64,000 nucleotides of DNA from Streptomyces sp. WMMB 322 (lineage in GTDB: Bacteria; Actinomycetota; Actinomycetes; Streptomycetales; Streptomycetaceae). The stretch covers positions 62,001 through 126,000 of the forward strand of contig NZ_FMHI01000004.1 in assembly GCF_900090145.1 (NCBI RefSeq), given 5' to 3'. The notes beneath the pieces were generated by a model, which was given only the letters and a program-made list of their open reading frames with translations, ran no database searches and was not told the DNA's origin. Shown piece by piece: positions 41,795-51,468 of this stretch; position 1 is the stretch's first letter, and each line of letters opens with the position of its first letter. The translations under genes and the position numbers were made by a program.

Positions 41795-42136
41795 TCAGGA
41801 CTCCTGTGTGACGGAGACGAGCACGGCCGCGTCGGGGCCGTCGCCTTCGATTCTTACGGGGTATACGGGGATGGGGCGGGTCGCGGGCAGGCCGGAGGGC
41901 TTGCCCGTTCGCAGGTCGAAACTGGAGCCGTGCAGCCAGCACTCGATCTGGCAGTCCTCGACCTCGCCCTCGGACAGCGAGACGTTCGCGTGCGAGCAGA
42001 TGTCGTTGACCGCGAACACCTCTCCCTCGGTACGGACGAGAGCGACCGGCACGCCTTCGAGCTCCACCCGCTTGGGGGTGTCGTCCTCCAGCTCGCCGAG
42101 CGACGCGACCCTCACGAAGCCTTCGCCACCGCTCAT
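41795..42136 (-). CDS. Rieske-type ferredoxin subunit within the suf operon
   Basis: 113-aa single-domain Rieske [2Fe-2S] protein. Cluster ligands: NDICSHANVSL and ECWLHGSSFD (CxH ... CxxH). The gene sits between sufD and sufC, a conserved place in Actinobacteria, and may deliver electrons to cluster assembly. ATGA overlap with the sufD stop shows co-translation. Confidence 0.92.
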   Translation of the reverse strand: MSGGEGFVRVASLGELEDDTPKRVELEGVPVALVRTEGEVFAVNDICSHANVSLSEGEVEDCQIECWLHGSSFDLRTGKPSGLPATRPIPVYPVRIEGDGPDAAVLVSVTQES

Positions 42137-43311
42137 ACGGACGCCTCCAGCTCCGCCTCGATCTTCTCGATGAGGCGCTTCTCCACGTCCGGCAGTCCGA
42201 TCTGCTGGACGAGTTCGGCGAAGAAGCCCCGCACGACCAGCCGCCGCGCCTCATGCTCCGGAATGCCCCGGGCCTGGAGGTAGAACAGCTGCTCGTCGTC
42301 GAAGCGGCCGGTGGCCGAGGCGTGGCCCGCCCCCACGATCTCACCGGTCTCGATCTCGAGGTTGGGCACCGAGTCGACCCGCGCGCCGTCCGTCAGGACG
42401 AGGTTGCGGTTCAGCTCGTAGGTGTCGGTGCCGGTGGCGGCAGCGCGGATCAGCACGTCGCCGATCCAGACGGCGTGCGCCTCCTCACCCTGCAGAGCGC
42501 CCTTGTAGACCACGTTGCTGCGGCAGTTGGGCCTGTCGTGGTCGACGAAGAGGCGGTGCTCCTGGTGCTGGCCGTTGTCGGTGAAGAACAGGCCGTAGAA
42601 CTCGGCCTCGCCGCCTGGGCCCGTGTAGTTCACGCGGGGGTGGAGCCGCACGACGTCGCCGCCGAAGGTGACCACGACCGACTTGAAGGTGGCGTCCCTG
42701 CCGACCAGAGCGTTGTGCTGGGAGCAGTGGACGGCCGAATCGTCCCAGTCCTGCACGGAGACGACGGTCAGCTTTGCGCCGTCGCCGACGACGAACTCGA
42801 CGTTGGCCGCCCGCACCGCGTCGCCGGTGTGGTCGATGACGATGACCGCCTCGGCGAACTCCTTCACCTCGAAGACGGTGTGCCCGTAGCTGACGCCGCC
42901 CTCACCGTGCAGGGAGACCCGCACCGGTTCCTTCAGCACGGCCTCCTTGGGCACGGTCACGACCGAGGCCTTCTCGAAGGAGGTGAACGCCTGTGCGGCG
43001 ACCCGGTCGACCGGCGTACCCGCCCGGCCGATCCGCGAGTCGTCACGTCCGACCGTCTCGATCGTCACGCCTTCCGGCGCGTCGACCTCGGCCTTGAGGG
43101 AGCCCGACGCCTCGGCCGTGCCGTCGTGCAGCCCCCTGAGCCGCTCGAGCGGTGTGAAGCGCCACTCCTCCTCCCTGCCGTGCGGCACGGGGAAGTCCGC
43201 CACGTCGAAGGAGGGCGGTGCGCTCATCCGGGTGGCGACGGTGGACTCAGCTGCCACCGCGACGCCGCCCTCGGCGGTGGAACCCGCTGGAATCTTCTGA
43301 GCCTCAGCCAT
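42133..43311 (-). CDS. sufD: SufD Fe-S scaffold subunit
   Basis: 392-aa beta-helix protein that pairs with SufB. Recognised from PHGREEEWRFTPLERLRGLH, DHDRPNCRSNVVYKGALQG and the C-terminal helices LFYLQARGIPEHEARRLVV. The open frame continues into sufB upstream; the ATG at 43311 fits family length. It lies 164 bp after sufB and its stop overlaps the Rieske gene. Confidence 0.94.
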   Translation of the reverse strand: MAEAQKIPAGSTAEGGVAVAAESTVATRMSAPPSFDVADFPVPHGREEEWRFTPLERLRGLHDGTAEASGSLKAEVDAPEGVTIETVGRDDSRIGRAGTPVDRVAAQAFTSFEKASVVTVPKEAVLKEPVRVSLHGEGGVSYGHTVFEVKEFAEAVIVIDHTGDAVRAANVEFVVGDGAKLTVVSVQDWDDSAVHCSQHNALVGRDATFKSVVVTFGGDVVRLHPRVNYTGPGGEAEFYGLFFTDNGQHQEHRLFVDHDRPNCRSNVVYKGALQGEEAHAVWIGDVLIRAAATGTDTYELNRNLVLTDGARVDSVPNLEIETGEIVGAGHASATGRFDDEQLFYLQARGIPEHEARRLVVRGFFAELVQQIGLPDVEKRLIEKIEAELEASV

Positions 43312-43475
43312 AGCTGTCGTCGTGCTCTCTTTCTGCCTTCGGTCTCCTCGCCCGGCCCCGGACGTGCGCGGTGCCGGATGCCTCTCCGGCTCCGCCACGT
43401 CCGGTGACGTGCGAAACGGTTGCGCGCTCGCAGCCCGAGCGCAGGGCTGGAAGGACGGTGCCCGCCGGCGGGCGG

Positions 43476-44897
43476 CTAGCCGACCGCGCCCTCCATCTGC
43501 AGCTCGATGAGCCTGTTGAGCTCCAGCGCGTACTCCATCGGGAGTTCCTTCGCGATGGGCTCGACGAACCCGCGGACGATCATCGCCATCGCCTCGTCCT
43601 CGGACAGGCCCCGGCTCATCAGGTAGAAGAGCTGGTCGTCGCTGACCTTGGAGACCGTGGCCTCGTGACCCATCGTCACATCGTCCTCGCGGACGTCGAC
43701 GTAGGGATAGGTGTCCGAGCGGGAGACCGTGTCCACCAGCAGCGCGTCGCACAGCACGTTGGACTTCGAGCCCTCGGCGCCCTCGGCGACCTCGATCAGA
43801 CCGCGGTAGGAGGTACGTCCACCGCTGCGGGCCACCGACTTGGAGACGATGTTGGAGGACGTGCGCGGCGCCATGTGCACCATCTTCGCGCCCGCGTCCT
43901 GGTGCTGGCCCTCACCCGCGAAGGCGACCGAGAGCGTCTCGCCCTTGGCGTGCTCGCCCATCAGGTAGACGGCCGGGTACTTCATCGTCACCTTCGAGCC
44001 GAGGTTGCCGTCGACCCACTCCATGGTCGCGCCCTCGTAGGCCACCGCACGCTTGGTGACCAGGTTGTAGACGTTGTTCGACCAGTTCTGGATCGTCGTG
44101 TAGCGGCAGCGGCCGCCCTTCTTGACGATGATCTCGACGACGGCGGAGTGCAGCGAGTCCGAGTTGTAGATCGGAGCCGTGCAGCCCTCGACGTAGTGCA
44201 CGTAGGCGTTCTCGTCGACGATGATCAGCGTCCGCTCGAACTGGCCCATGTTCTCGGTGTTGATGCGGAAGTAGGCCTGGAGCGGGATGTCGACGTGCAC
44301 GCCCGGCGGCACGTAGATGAACGAACCGCCCGACCACACCGCGGTGTTGAGCGCGGCGAACTTGTTGTCACCGGGCGGGATGACGGTGCCGAAGTGCTCC
44401 TGGAAGATCTCCGGGTGCTCGCGCAGCGCCGTGTCGGTGTCCAGGAAGAGGACGCCCTGCTCCTCCAGGTCCTCACGGATCTGGTGGTACACGACCTCCG
44501 ACTCGTACTGCGCCGCGACACCGGCGACGAGGCGCTGCTTCTCCGCCTCGGGGATGCCGAGCTTGTCGTAGGTGTTCTTGATGTCCTCGGGCAGGTCGTC
44601 CCAGGTCTGGGCCTGCTGCTCCGTGGACCTGACGAAGTACTTGATGTTGTCGAAGTCGATGCCCGAGAGGTCCGAACCCCAGTTGGGCATGGGCTTCTTC
44701 TCGAAGAGCCGGTGGCCCTTCAGGCGGAGCTTGAGCATCCACTCCGGCTCGTTCTTCTTCCCCGAGATGTCGCGGACGACCTCGTCGGAGAGACCGCGCT
44801 TGGCCGCGGCACCGGCCGTGTCGGAGTCGGCCCAGCCGTACTCGTACTTGCCCAGCCCTTCGAGCTCGGGGTGAGCAGTCTCCGTAGGAGAGGTCAT
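43476..44897 (-). CDS. sufB: SufB Fe-S scaffold subunit
   Basis: 473-aa core scaffold subunit on which clusters form with SufC and SufD. Hallmarks: [59 protein letters not shown] and [19 protein letters not shown]; no intein is present. ATG has GTAGGAG upstream and overlaps the sufR stop as ATGA. Confidence 0.96.
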   Translation of the reverse strand: MTSPTETAHPELEGLGKYEYGWADSDTAGAAAKRGLSDEVVRDISGKKNEPEWMLKLRLKGHRLFEKKPMPNWGSDLSGIDFDNIKYFVRSTEQQAQTWDDLPEDIKNTYDKLGIPEAEKQRLVAGVAAQYESEVVYHQIREDLEEQGVLFLDTDTALREHPEIFQEHFGTVIPPGDNKFAALNTAVWSGGSFIYVPPGVHVDIPLQAYFRINTENMGQFERTLIIVDENAYVHYVEGCTAPIYNSDSLHSAVVEIIVKKGGRCRYTTIQNWSNNVYNLVTKRAVAYEGATMEWVDGNLGSKVTMKYPAVYLMGEHAKGETLSVAFAGEGQHQDAGAKMVHMAPRTSSNIVSKSVARSGGRTSYRGLIEVAEGAEGSKSNVLCDALLVDTVSRSDTYPYVDVREDDVTMGHEATVSKVSDDQLFYLMSRGLSEDEAMAMIVRGFVEPIAKELPMEYALELNRLIELQMEGAVG

Positions 44898-45883
44898 GCG
44901 GGGTTCCTCCCGGCGGTGTTCGCAGGTGCTGTGGTGGCGTTGCTCGCCCTGGTCTTGCTGTTGTCGGTCTTGCTTGCGTGCTTGTTCGTCTTGCTCGTCC
45001 TGCTCGGGTTCTCACCGGCGGGCCTGCCGGCGGTCTTGCTGCTGGTCCGTGTGACGGTCCGGGGCTGCGACGGGGATCCGCCCCGGTGCCCCTCCGCGGC
45101 GGATGCGGGGTGGCTGTTCGGGACGAAGGTGGTGCACACCCCGTCCCCGTGGGCGATCGTCGCCAGCCGCTGGACATGCGTGCCGAGCAGGCGGGAGAAG
45201 ACCTCCGTCTCCGCCTCGCACAGCTGCGGGAACTGCTCGGCGGTGTGCGCCACCGGGCAGTGGTGCTGGCAGAGCTGCTCGCCCGCGGCCGTGCCTCCGG
45301 CGGAGGCGGGCGCACTGCGCGCAGTGGCAGCGTACCCGTCCTTGGTCAGTGCATCGGCCAGCGCCCGCGTGCGCTCCTCGGGCGGAACCCGCTCCAACTC
45401 GCGCCTGTACTGCTCGGCCTGCGCCGCCGCGCGAGCGCGCGCGAAGTCCGCCACGGCGGCGTCGCCGCGCTCGCCGCCGCCGGCGCTCTGCGCTATCCAG
45501 CGCAGGGCATCGGCGGCCAGATTGTCGTAGTCCTGTTCGAAGGCGTCCCGGCCGCAGTCGGTGAGTGCGAAGACCTTGGCGGGCCGGCCCCTGCCCCGCG
45601 AGCCGTAGACCCGCTTCTCGCGCGGCTCGACGACCCCTTCACCGAGGAGCGAGTCGAGGTGCCGGCGTACGGCCGCCTGGGTGAGCCCCAGACGCAGTGC
45701 CAGCTCGGCGGCGGTGGACGGCCCGTGGTCGAGGATCGACCGGGCCACCTTGTTGCGCGTGCCCTGCTGCTCGTCGTGGCCTCCGGAGGCCGTGGAGTGC
45801 CCGGCCGGACCGGGCACGGACGAACCGCCGGCGGCCGCTCCGGCCGCCGATCGCGTCTCGTGTCCCTCAGCCGTCTTTTTCAC
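44894..45883 (-). CDS. sufR: SufR, Fe-S-sensing repressor of the suf operon
   Basis: About 329-aa DeoR/ArsR-like regulator. The winged helix is [20 protein letters not shown] to [14 protein letters not shown]; three Cys that can hold a [4Fe-4S] cluster appear in [21 protein letters not shown]. The last 60 or so residues are an unusual Ser/Thr/Lys/Asn-rich tail ([19 protein letters not shown]). The GTG at 45883 is chosen because the operator overlaps it; a TTG at 45919 with a perfect AGGAGG is a real alternative and would place the operator inside the gene. First gene of the operon. Confidence 0.9.
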   Translation of the reverse strand: MKKTAEGHETRSAAGAAAGGSSVPGPAGHSTASGGHDEQQGTRNKVARSILDHGPSTAAELALRLGLTQAAVRRHLDSLLGEGVVEPREKRVYGSRGRGRPAKVFALTDCGRDAFEQDYDNLAADALRWIAQSAGGGERGDAAVADFARARAAAQAEQYRRELERVPPEERTRALADALTKDGYAATARSAPASAGGTAAGEQLCQHHCPVAHTAEQFPQLCEAETEVFSRLLGTHVQRLATIAHGDGVCTTFVPNSHPASAAEGHRGGSPSQPRTVTRTSSKTAGRPAGENPSRTSKTNKHASKTDNSKTRASNATTAPANTAGRNPA

Positions 45884-45896
45884 AACGTCATTGTTG
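45883..45896. promoter_or_regulatory. SufR operator CAAC-N6-GTTG
   Basis: CAAC (45883-45886), six bases, GTTG (45893-45896), at the sufR start. This is the palindrome I recall being reported for Streptomyces avermitilis SufR. It would let holo-SufR repress the whole operon. AACAAT within it is a possible -10. Confidence 0.8.
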
Positions 45897-46060
45897 CGTA
45901 ATTCCTCGGGGCGCGGCAAGCCACCTCCTGACCTGGCTCAATGTCCTGCGTCACGTAAGGGGAGCCTTACTTCCCGCATACGGCCGCCGCCCCGCGCACC
46001 ACACCGTCGGGACCGGTCACACATCTCAACCCCCGGCCACGGAAGGCACTTGGGAATCCC

Positions 46061-46073
46061 TAGACTCGCCCGT
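46061..46073 (+). promoter_or_regulatory. Leaderless-type -10 box of the ABC exporter
   Basis: TAGACT (46061-46066) is followed by 7 nt and then the ATG; no ribosome site lies between. Suggests transcription starting at the ATG. Confidence 0.55.
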
Positions 46074-47000
46074 ATGGGAAGCGGTGGGGCCCTCGAAGTC
46101 GCGGGTCTGGTGAAGCGGTACGGCAGGAAGACGGCAGTCGACGGTCTCGGCCTGTCCGTCCCGTACGGCACGGTCTCAGCGCTCCTCGGCCCCAACGGCG
46201 CCGGGAAGACCACCACTGTCGAGACCTGTGAGGGCTACCTCAGACCGGATGCCGGCACCGTGCGGGTACTCGGGCTCGACCCCGTCGCCCAGGCGTCCCG
46301 GCTGCGTCCCCGCATCGGCGTCATGCTGCAGAGCGGCGGCGTGTACTCGGGTGCCCGAGCCGAGGAGATGCTGGCCCACATGGCCCGGCTGCACGCGAAC
46401 CCCCTGGACACCGGCGCCCTCGTCGACGCCCTCGGCCTCGGCGGCTGCGGCCGCACCCCCTACCGGCGCCTCTCCGGCGGGCAGCAGCAGCGGCTCTCCC
46501 TCGCCATGGCCGTCGTGGGACGGCCCGAATTGGTCTTCCTCGACGAGCCGACCGCCGGACTCGACCCTCAGGCACGCCGCGCCACGTGGGACCTGGTGCG
46601 GTCGCTGCGCACCGACGGCGTCACCGTCGTCCTCACGACACACCACATGGACGAGGCCGAGGAGCTCGCCGACGACGTCGTCATCATCGACGGCGGCCGC
46701 ATCGTCGCCCAGGGATCGCCGGACGAACTGTGCCGCGGCGGCGCCGAGAACTCCCTGCGCTTCACGGGACGCCCCGGCCTGGATCTGGCCTCGCTGCTCA
46801 AGGCGCTCCCCGACAACACCGCCGCCGCCGAACTCGTCCCGGGCGGCTACCGCGTCACCGGCACCGTCGACCCGCAGCTGCTGGCCACGGTCACCTCCTG
46901 GTGCGCACAGCACGGCGTCATGCCCGACCGCATCTCGGTCGAGCGCCGCACGCTTGAGGACGTCTTCCTCGAACTCACCGGCAAGGAGCTTCGATCGTGA
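46074..47000 (+). CDS. ABC transporter ATP-binding protein (DrrA-like)
   Basis: 308-aa ATPase of an exporter. Walker A LLGPNGAGKTTTVETCEGYL, Q-loop VMLQSGGVYSG, signature YRRLSGGQQQRLSLAMAVVG, Walker B LVFLDEPTAGLDPQ and H-loop TTHHMDEAEELADD are all present; the C-terminal 80 residues form the usual DrrA-type accessory domain. The ATG at 46074 has no Shine-Dalgarno but has TAGACT 7 nt before it. Overlaps the permease gene by GTGA. Substrate unknown; between sufR and ctaA. Confidence 0.93.
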   Translation: MGSGGALEVAGLVKRYGRKTAVDGLGLSVPYGTVSALLGPNGAGKTTTVETCEGYLRPDAGTVRVLGLDPVAQASRLRPRIGVMLQSGGVYSGARAEEMLAHMARLHANPLDTGALVDALGLGGCGRTPYRRLSGGQQQRLSLAMAVVGRPELVFLDEPTAGLDPQARRATWDLVRSLRTDGVTVVLTTHHMDEAEELADDVVIIDGGRIVAQGSPDELCRGGAENSLRFTGRPGLDLASLLKALPDNTAAAELVPGGYRVTGTVDPQLLATVTSWCAQHGVMPDRISVERRTLEDVFLELTGKELRS

Positions 47001-47764
47001 GCGCCGGCACCTTCACCCCCGCGCCCGGGGCGGCCCCCGTGGTCCGCATGATCGGCGCCCAGGCCGTGCTCGAGACCCGGATGCTGCTGCGCAACGGCGA
47101 ACAGCTGCTGCTCACCGTCGTCATCCCCGCCCTGCTGCTCGTGCTCTTCAGCTCCGTCGACGTCGTCGGACTGGGCGGGGGCTCGCGCATCGGATTCCTC
47201 GCCCCCGGCATCCTGGCGCTGGCCGTGCTCTCGACCGCCTTCACCGGCCAGGCCATCGCCACCGGCTTCGAGCGCCGCTACGGAGTGCTCAAACGGCTCG
47301 GCGTCTCGCCGCTGCCGCGGTGGGGGCTGATGGCCGCCAAGACCTGCTCGGTGCTGGTCGTCGAGGCGCTGCAGGTGCTGCTGCTGACCGCGATCGCTCT
47401 CGGGCTGGGCTGGTCGCCGCGCGGGAGCCTGCTCGCGGTCGCGCTGCTGCTGGTCCTGGGGACGGCCGCGTTCTCCGGTCTCGGTTTGCTGCTCGCGGGG
47501 ACGGTGCGGGCGGAGGCCACCCTCGCTGCGGCGAACCTGATCTTCATCCTGCTGCTGGTGGGCGGCGGCGTCATCGTGCCGCTCGACCGGTTCCCGGAGG
47601 CTGCGCAGGGCGTGCTGGGCCTGCTGCCCGTCTCCGCGCTCTCCGGCGGTCTGCGCGAGGTGCTCCAGCACGGTGCCGGCGTGCCCTGGGAGAACCTGGG
47701 CGTGCTGGCCGTGTGGGCCATGGCGGGTACGGGCGCCGCGGCACGCTTCTTCAAGTGGGAGTGA
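46997..47764 (+). CDS. ABC-2 type transporter permease
   Basis: 255-aa membrane partner of the preceding ATPase, with six hydrophobic segments such as LLLTVVIPALLLVLFSSVDV, FLAPGILALAVLSTAFTGQA and ANLIFILLLVGGGVIVPLDR. GFERRYGVLKRLGVSPLPRW is the cytoplasmic coupling loop typical of ABC-2 permeases. GTG start overlapping the ATPase stop. Confidence 0.92.
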   Translation: MSAGTFTPAPGAAPVVRMIGAQAVLETRMLLRNGEQLLLTVVIPALLLVLFSSVDVVGLGGGSRIGFLAPGILALAVLSTAFTGQAIATGFERRYGVLKRLGVSPLPRWGLMAAKTCSVLVVEALQVLLLTAIALGLGWSPRGSLLAVALLLVLGTAAFSGLGLLLAGTVRAEATLAAANLIFILLLVGGGVIVPLDRFPEAAQGVLGLLPVSALSGGLREVLQHGAGVPWENLGVLAVWAMAGTGAAARFFKWE

Positions 47765-47871
47765 CCCGGCGGGAGGCACTGCCCCTCCAGCGGAACCGCT
47801 GACGTCTTTCAGCTTCACCCGCCCTGAGCCTGACTCCGGGCCCCTCGTGAATGCGCGCACAAGCTCGCCCG

Positions 47872-47884
47872 TACGATGTCTGCC
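47872..47884 (+). promoter_or_regulatory. Leaderless-type -10 box of ctaA
   Basis: TACGAT (47872-47877), 7 nt, then GTG at 47885, which supports GTG rather than the ATG at 47876 as start. Confidence 0.55.
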
Positions 47885-48979
47885 GTGCATCCCGTGCCGA
47901 ACCTGACCGAACTCGTACGCAACCCGATCGCGTACGTCGCCAAGCGCTGGACGCCCGCACCGGCCACCGTCCGGCGGGCTGCGCTCTCCGCGCTCGTGAT
48001 GAGCGTCCTCATCATCGTCACCGGCGGCGCCGTGCGGCTGACCGGCTCCGGACTGGGCTGCGACACCTGGCCCAAGTGCACCGGCGACAGCCTGTACGCC
48101 ACCTCGGAGATGGGCGTGCACGGGGCGATCGAATTCGGCAACCGCCTGCTGACGTACGTGCTGAGCGCCGCCGTCGGCTGGGCCATCGTCGCGGCGCGCT
48201 CCGCGAAACCGCGCCGCCGCCGCCTGAGCCGGCTGGCCTGGTCGCAGTTCTGGATCGTGATGGGCAACGCGGTCATCGGCGGCGTCACCGTGTTGACCGG
48301 ACTCAACCCCTACACGGTCGCGGGCCACTTCATGCTCGCCACCGGGCTGCTCACCGTCGCCACCCTGACCTGGCTGCGCGCCGGCGAAGGCGACACACCA
48401 CCGCGTCCGCTGGCGGGCACGACGGTCAAGAGGCTGGTGCGGGCGCTTGTCGTGGCGGCCGGTCTGCTGGTGGCGGCGGGCACCGTCGTCACGGGCGCGG
48501 GGCCGCACGCGGGCGACAGCAGCAAGGTTCCTCGCATGCCCGTCGACCCGCAGACGGCGGCCCAGGCGCACGCCGCCCTGGCGTGGATCGTCGTCGCGCT
48601 GACGCTGGCGGTGTGGCTCGTGCTGCGTGTCTCACAGGCCCCGGCAGGCCCGCGGCGGCGCACCCGTGAGCTTCTTGTCGTCCTGCTCGCGCAGGGAGTC
48701 ATCGGCTACGTGCAGTACTTCACCGACCTGCCCGAGGTGCTGGTCGGGCTGCATCTGCTGGGGTCGGCCCTGGTGTGGATCGCGGTGCTGCGGCTGCTGC
48801 TGTCGCTGCGCGAGCGGGGACTTCCCCCGGGCGTCCCCGACGTCCCGCATGCAGCAGAGGGCACCGCGCAGCAGCCCGGCGACGACCCCGCTCGCACCGG
48901 TGAGGACCGGCTTCCCGGTCCGGCCAGGGCGGACGAAGAGCGGGACCGGTCCGCCTCCGCGGCCACCCCACAGCCTTAG
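47885..48979 (+). CDS. ctaA: Heme A synthase, COX15/CtaA family
   Basis: Oxidises heme O to heme A for cytochrome c oxidase, in the membrane. The 364-aa protein has about eight helices. Heme-ligand His residues lie in GVHGAIEFGNRLLTYV, PYTVAGHFMLATGLLTV, AQAHAALAWIVVALTLAV and EVLVGLHLLGSALVW; the extracellular Cys pair is in GLGCDTWPKCTGD. A Pro/Glu-rich cytoplasmic tail ends the protein. The ATG at 47876 is an alternative start. ctaB lies 8 kb away at 56129-57070. Confidence 0.95.
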   Translation: MHPVPNLTELVRNPIAYVAKRWTPAPATVRRAALSALVMSVLIIVTGGAVRLTGSGLGCDTWPKCTGDSLYATSEMGVHGAIEFGNRLLTYVLSAAVGWAIVAARSAKPRRRRLSRLAWSQFWIVMGNAVIGGVTVLTGLNPYTVAGHFMLATGLLTVATLTWLRAGEGDTPPRPLAGTTVKRLVRALVVAAGLLVAAGTVVTGAGPHAGDSSKVPRMPVDPQTAAQAHAALAWIVVALTLAVWLVLRVSQAPAGPRRRTRELLVVLLAQGVIGYVQYFTDLPEVLVGLHLLGSALVWIAVLRLLLSLRERGLPPGVPDVPHAAEGTAQQPGDDPARTGEDRLPGPARADEERDRSASAATPQP

Positions 48980-49513
48980 GGCCTGTCCGCCGGGCGCGCG
49001 CCGATCTCGGAGCCGCCCCCTCCTCTGCCGCCCGCTTCCGTGGGCGATGACACACGTCATGGCCCGCCGCCCGGCACTCGCCGGAATCTCCTGTCAACCG
49101 AATCGGGCCCCTCGGCAACTCTGTAGCGAACCGCCGGGAGCCGGCTCGCGGCATCCGTGCAAGAGGCAGGGGGCACCAGTGGCAGACAGCGGGTACGGAC
49201 TCACGCCGAGCCGGACGTCGGCCGACGACTCCGGCGGGGTGCGTGTGGCCGTGGCCCGTGCGGCCGTGGCCCGTGCGGCCGTGGCGGGCAAGCTCTGCCG
49301 CTGCCACGGCAGGTCCGCCCTGACGCAGCACACCGTGTCCGGGTACGCCGCCGAGCCGTACAGGACAGACGCAGGCGCCCGGTGTTCCGTTCCGGCCGCC
49401 GGCCTCCCCCGGCCGGGGAGGGCCACGCCGCACCCTCCCCGCTGTCCGCCTGTCAGGTGCACATCTCGTGCAGGGCAGCGGCTCCATCTCCCAGAACTCA
49501 AGGGGCGTCTCGT
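48980..49513. other. Long spacer before cstA with a small tandem repeat
   Basis: 534 bp with no gene that shows similarity. GTGGCCCGTGCGGCC is repeated in tandem at 49251-49265 and 49266-49280. The length suggests a regulated 5' region for cstA, but no promoter was recognised. Confidence 0.45.
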
Positions 49514-51214
49514 ATGAATGCACTTCCACTGCTGTTGATCGGCCTTGCGATGTTCGCGGGCGGATATCTCCTCTACTCGAAATACCTGGGCAACCGGGTC
49601 TACAAGCTTGACGCGTCCTACAAGACGCCCGCGCATGAGCTGCAGGACGGAGTGGACTACGTCCCGACCAACAAGTTCGTGCTGTGGGGCCACCACTTCA
49701 CCTCGGTCGCAGGCGCGGCGCCGATCGTCGGCCCCGCCATCGCCGTGATCTGGGGCTGGCTGCCCGCGTTCCTGTGGGTCACCCTCGGCACGGTCTTCTT
49801 CGCGGGCATGCACGACCTGGGCGCCCTGTGGGCCTCGGCGCGCAACAAGGGCCGCTCGGTGGGCGCGCTCTCCGGCCGCTACATCGGCCGCCGGGGCGCG
49901 CACCTCTTCCTCGTCGTGATCTTCCTGCTGCTCCTGATGGTGGTCGCGGCCTTCGCGGTGGTCATCAAGGACCTGCTGCTCTCCAATCCCTCGGCGGTGA
50001 TCCCCGCCTGGGGAGCGGTCGCGGTGGCGCTGCTGGTCGGCCAGGCGGTCTACCGCTACAAGATGAGCCTCGGCCTGGTCACCGTGGTCGGCGTCGCGGC
50101 GCTCTACGGCCTGATCCTCCTCGGTGACGCCGTCCCGGTGGAGCTGCCCGATCCGATCCTGGGCATGTCCCCCGCGACTTTCTGGATCGTGGCCCTCTTC
50201 GTCTACGCCGGCATAGCCTCCCTGTTGCCCGTGTGGGTGCTGCTCCAGCCGCGTGACTACATCAACGGCGTCCAGCTCTTCGTCGGGCTCGGCATCCTGT
50301 TCGCCGGGGTGCTGCTGAGCGCCCCGACGATCGTCGCGCCGGCCGTCAACGACGCCGTGCCCGCGGGCACCCCGGATCTCGTGCCGCTGCTCTTCGTCAC
50401 CATCGCGTGCGGCGCGATCTCCGGGTTCCACGGGATGGTCTCCTCGGGCACCAGCTCGAAGCAGCTGGACAAGGAGACCGACGCCCGCTTCGTCGGTTAC
50501 TTCGGCGCGGTCGGCGAGGGCATGCTCGCGCTCGGCGCGATCACCGCCGCCGTCGCGGGCTACCGCACCCTGGCCGACTGGAAGGCCGTCTACGGCGCCT
50601 TCGGCGAGGCCGGCGTCGCGCCGTTCGTCGACGGCGGCGGAGCGATCGTCCAGAGCGGCCTGGGCCTGCCGGCCTCGCTGAGCTCGACGGTGCTGGCCAC
50701 CATGGCGATCCTGTTCGCCGCCACCACCATGGACACCGGCCTGCGTCTGCTGCGCTTCGTCGTCCAGGAGGCCGGCGAGGCCGCAAAGGTGAAGATCAAC
50801 AATGGCGCGGGCACCCTCATCGCGCTCGCGGCCGGTTTGGGACTCACCTTCAGCCAGGGCGCAGAGGGCGCCGGCGGACTGCGTATCTGGCCGCTGTTCG
50901 GCACCAGCAACCAGCTTCTGGCCTCCCTGACGCTGGCCGTCGTCGCGGTCATGCTGATACGCAAGCGGCGCAACCCGGCACCTGCGCTGGTGCCGCTCGC
51001 AGTCGTGTTCGCGATGGCGTTCTGGGCCGCGCTCGTGCAGCTCGGCGATCTCTACGACGCGCGGGACTGGCTGCTGCTGACCATCGACGTCGTCATCATC
51101 GTCGCCGCCCTGTGGGTCGCCTTCGAGGCGGTCGTCGCGATGCGGCGGGCGTCCCAGGAGCCGCAGGAGGCCCTTGACGCCGATGTGACCGAGAAGGCCG
51201 AGCTGAAGGGATGA
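49514..51214 (+). CDS. cstA: CstA family carbon-starvation transporter (pyruvate/peptide type)
   Basis: 566-aa membrane protein with about 16 hydrophobic segments. CstA motifs: KYLGNRVYKLDASYKTPAHE, FVLWGHHFTSVAGAAPIVGP, FFAGMHDLGALWASARNKGR and GAISGFHGMVSSGTSSKQLD. Relatives import pyruvate or peptides at carbon starvation. The frame is open far upstream, but ATG 49514 starts the family sequence. Overlaps the small ybdD-like gene by ATGA, which is the normal partner. Confidence 0.95.
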   Translation: MNALPLLLIGLAMFAGGYLLYSKYLGNRVYKLDASYKTPAHELQDGVDYVPTNKFVLWGHHFTSVAGAAPIVGPAIAVIWGWLPAFLWVTLGTVFFAGMHDLGALWASARNKGRSVGALSGRYIGRRGAHLFLVVIFLLLLMVVAAFAVVIKDLLLSNPSAVIPAWGAVAVALLVGQAVYRYKMSLGLVTVVGVAALYGLILLGDAVPVELPDPILGMSPATFWIVALFVYAGIASLLPVWVLLQPRDYINGVQLFVGLGILFAGVLLSAPTIVAPAVNDAVPAGTPDLVPLLFVTIACGAISGFHGMVSSGTSSKQLDKETDARFVGYFGAVGEGMLALGAITAAVAGYRTLADWKAVYGAFGEAGVAPFVDGGGAIVQSGLGLPASLSSTVLATMAILFAATTMDTGLRLLRFVVQEAGEAAKVKINNGAGTLIALAAGLGLTFSQGAEGAGGLRIWPLFGTSNQLLASLTLAVVAVMLIRKRRNPAPALVPLAVVFAMAFWAALVQLGDLYDARDWLLLTIDVVIIVAALWVAFEAVVAMRRASQEPQEALDADVTEKAELKG

Positions 51215-51468
51215 AGTTCCGCTGGGCCTCGCTCCGGGCCGGGCTGGAGGAGTTCTACGCCGGGCCCTACCGGCGTACCTTCGCCCGCGCCCGGCGCGAG
51301 GAGGACGACCTCTTCCGGATGGTCGTCCTCGCGGAGGCACTGGGCGTGCCCGACCCGGCGGCGTACTACACCGCCGAGCTGATGCCCGCCCTCTACGAGG
51401 ACTTCCACGCATGGCACCGCCGGATGGGCATGGACCGCTCCCCGCTGGAGCATGTCGGATGCTGCTAG
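51211..51468 (+). CDS. YbdD/YjiX family CstA-associated small protein
   Basis: 85-aa DUF466 protein that accompanies CstA transporters. Seen: GLEEFYAGPYRRTFARARRE, a Tyr-rich middle and the normal C-terminal Cys pair in HVGCC. ATG overlaps the cstA stop (ATGA); its own end overlaps the ArsA gene by 10 bp. Required for transport in relatives. Confidence 0.9.
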   Translation: MKFRWASLRAGLEEFYAGPYRRTFARARREEDDLFRMVVLAEALGVPDPAAYYTAELMPALYEDFHAWHRRMGMDRSPLEHVGCC

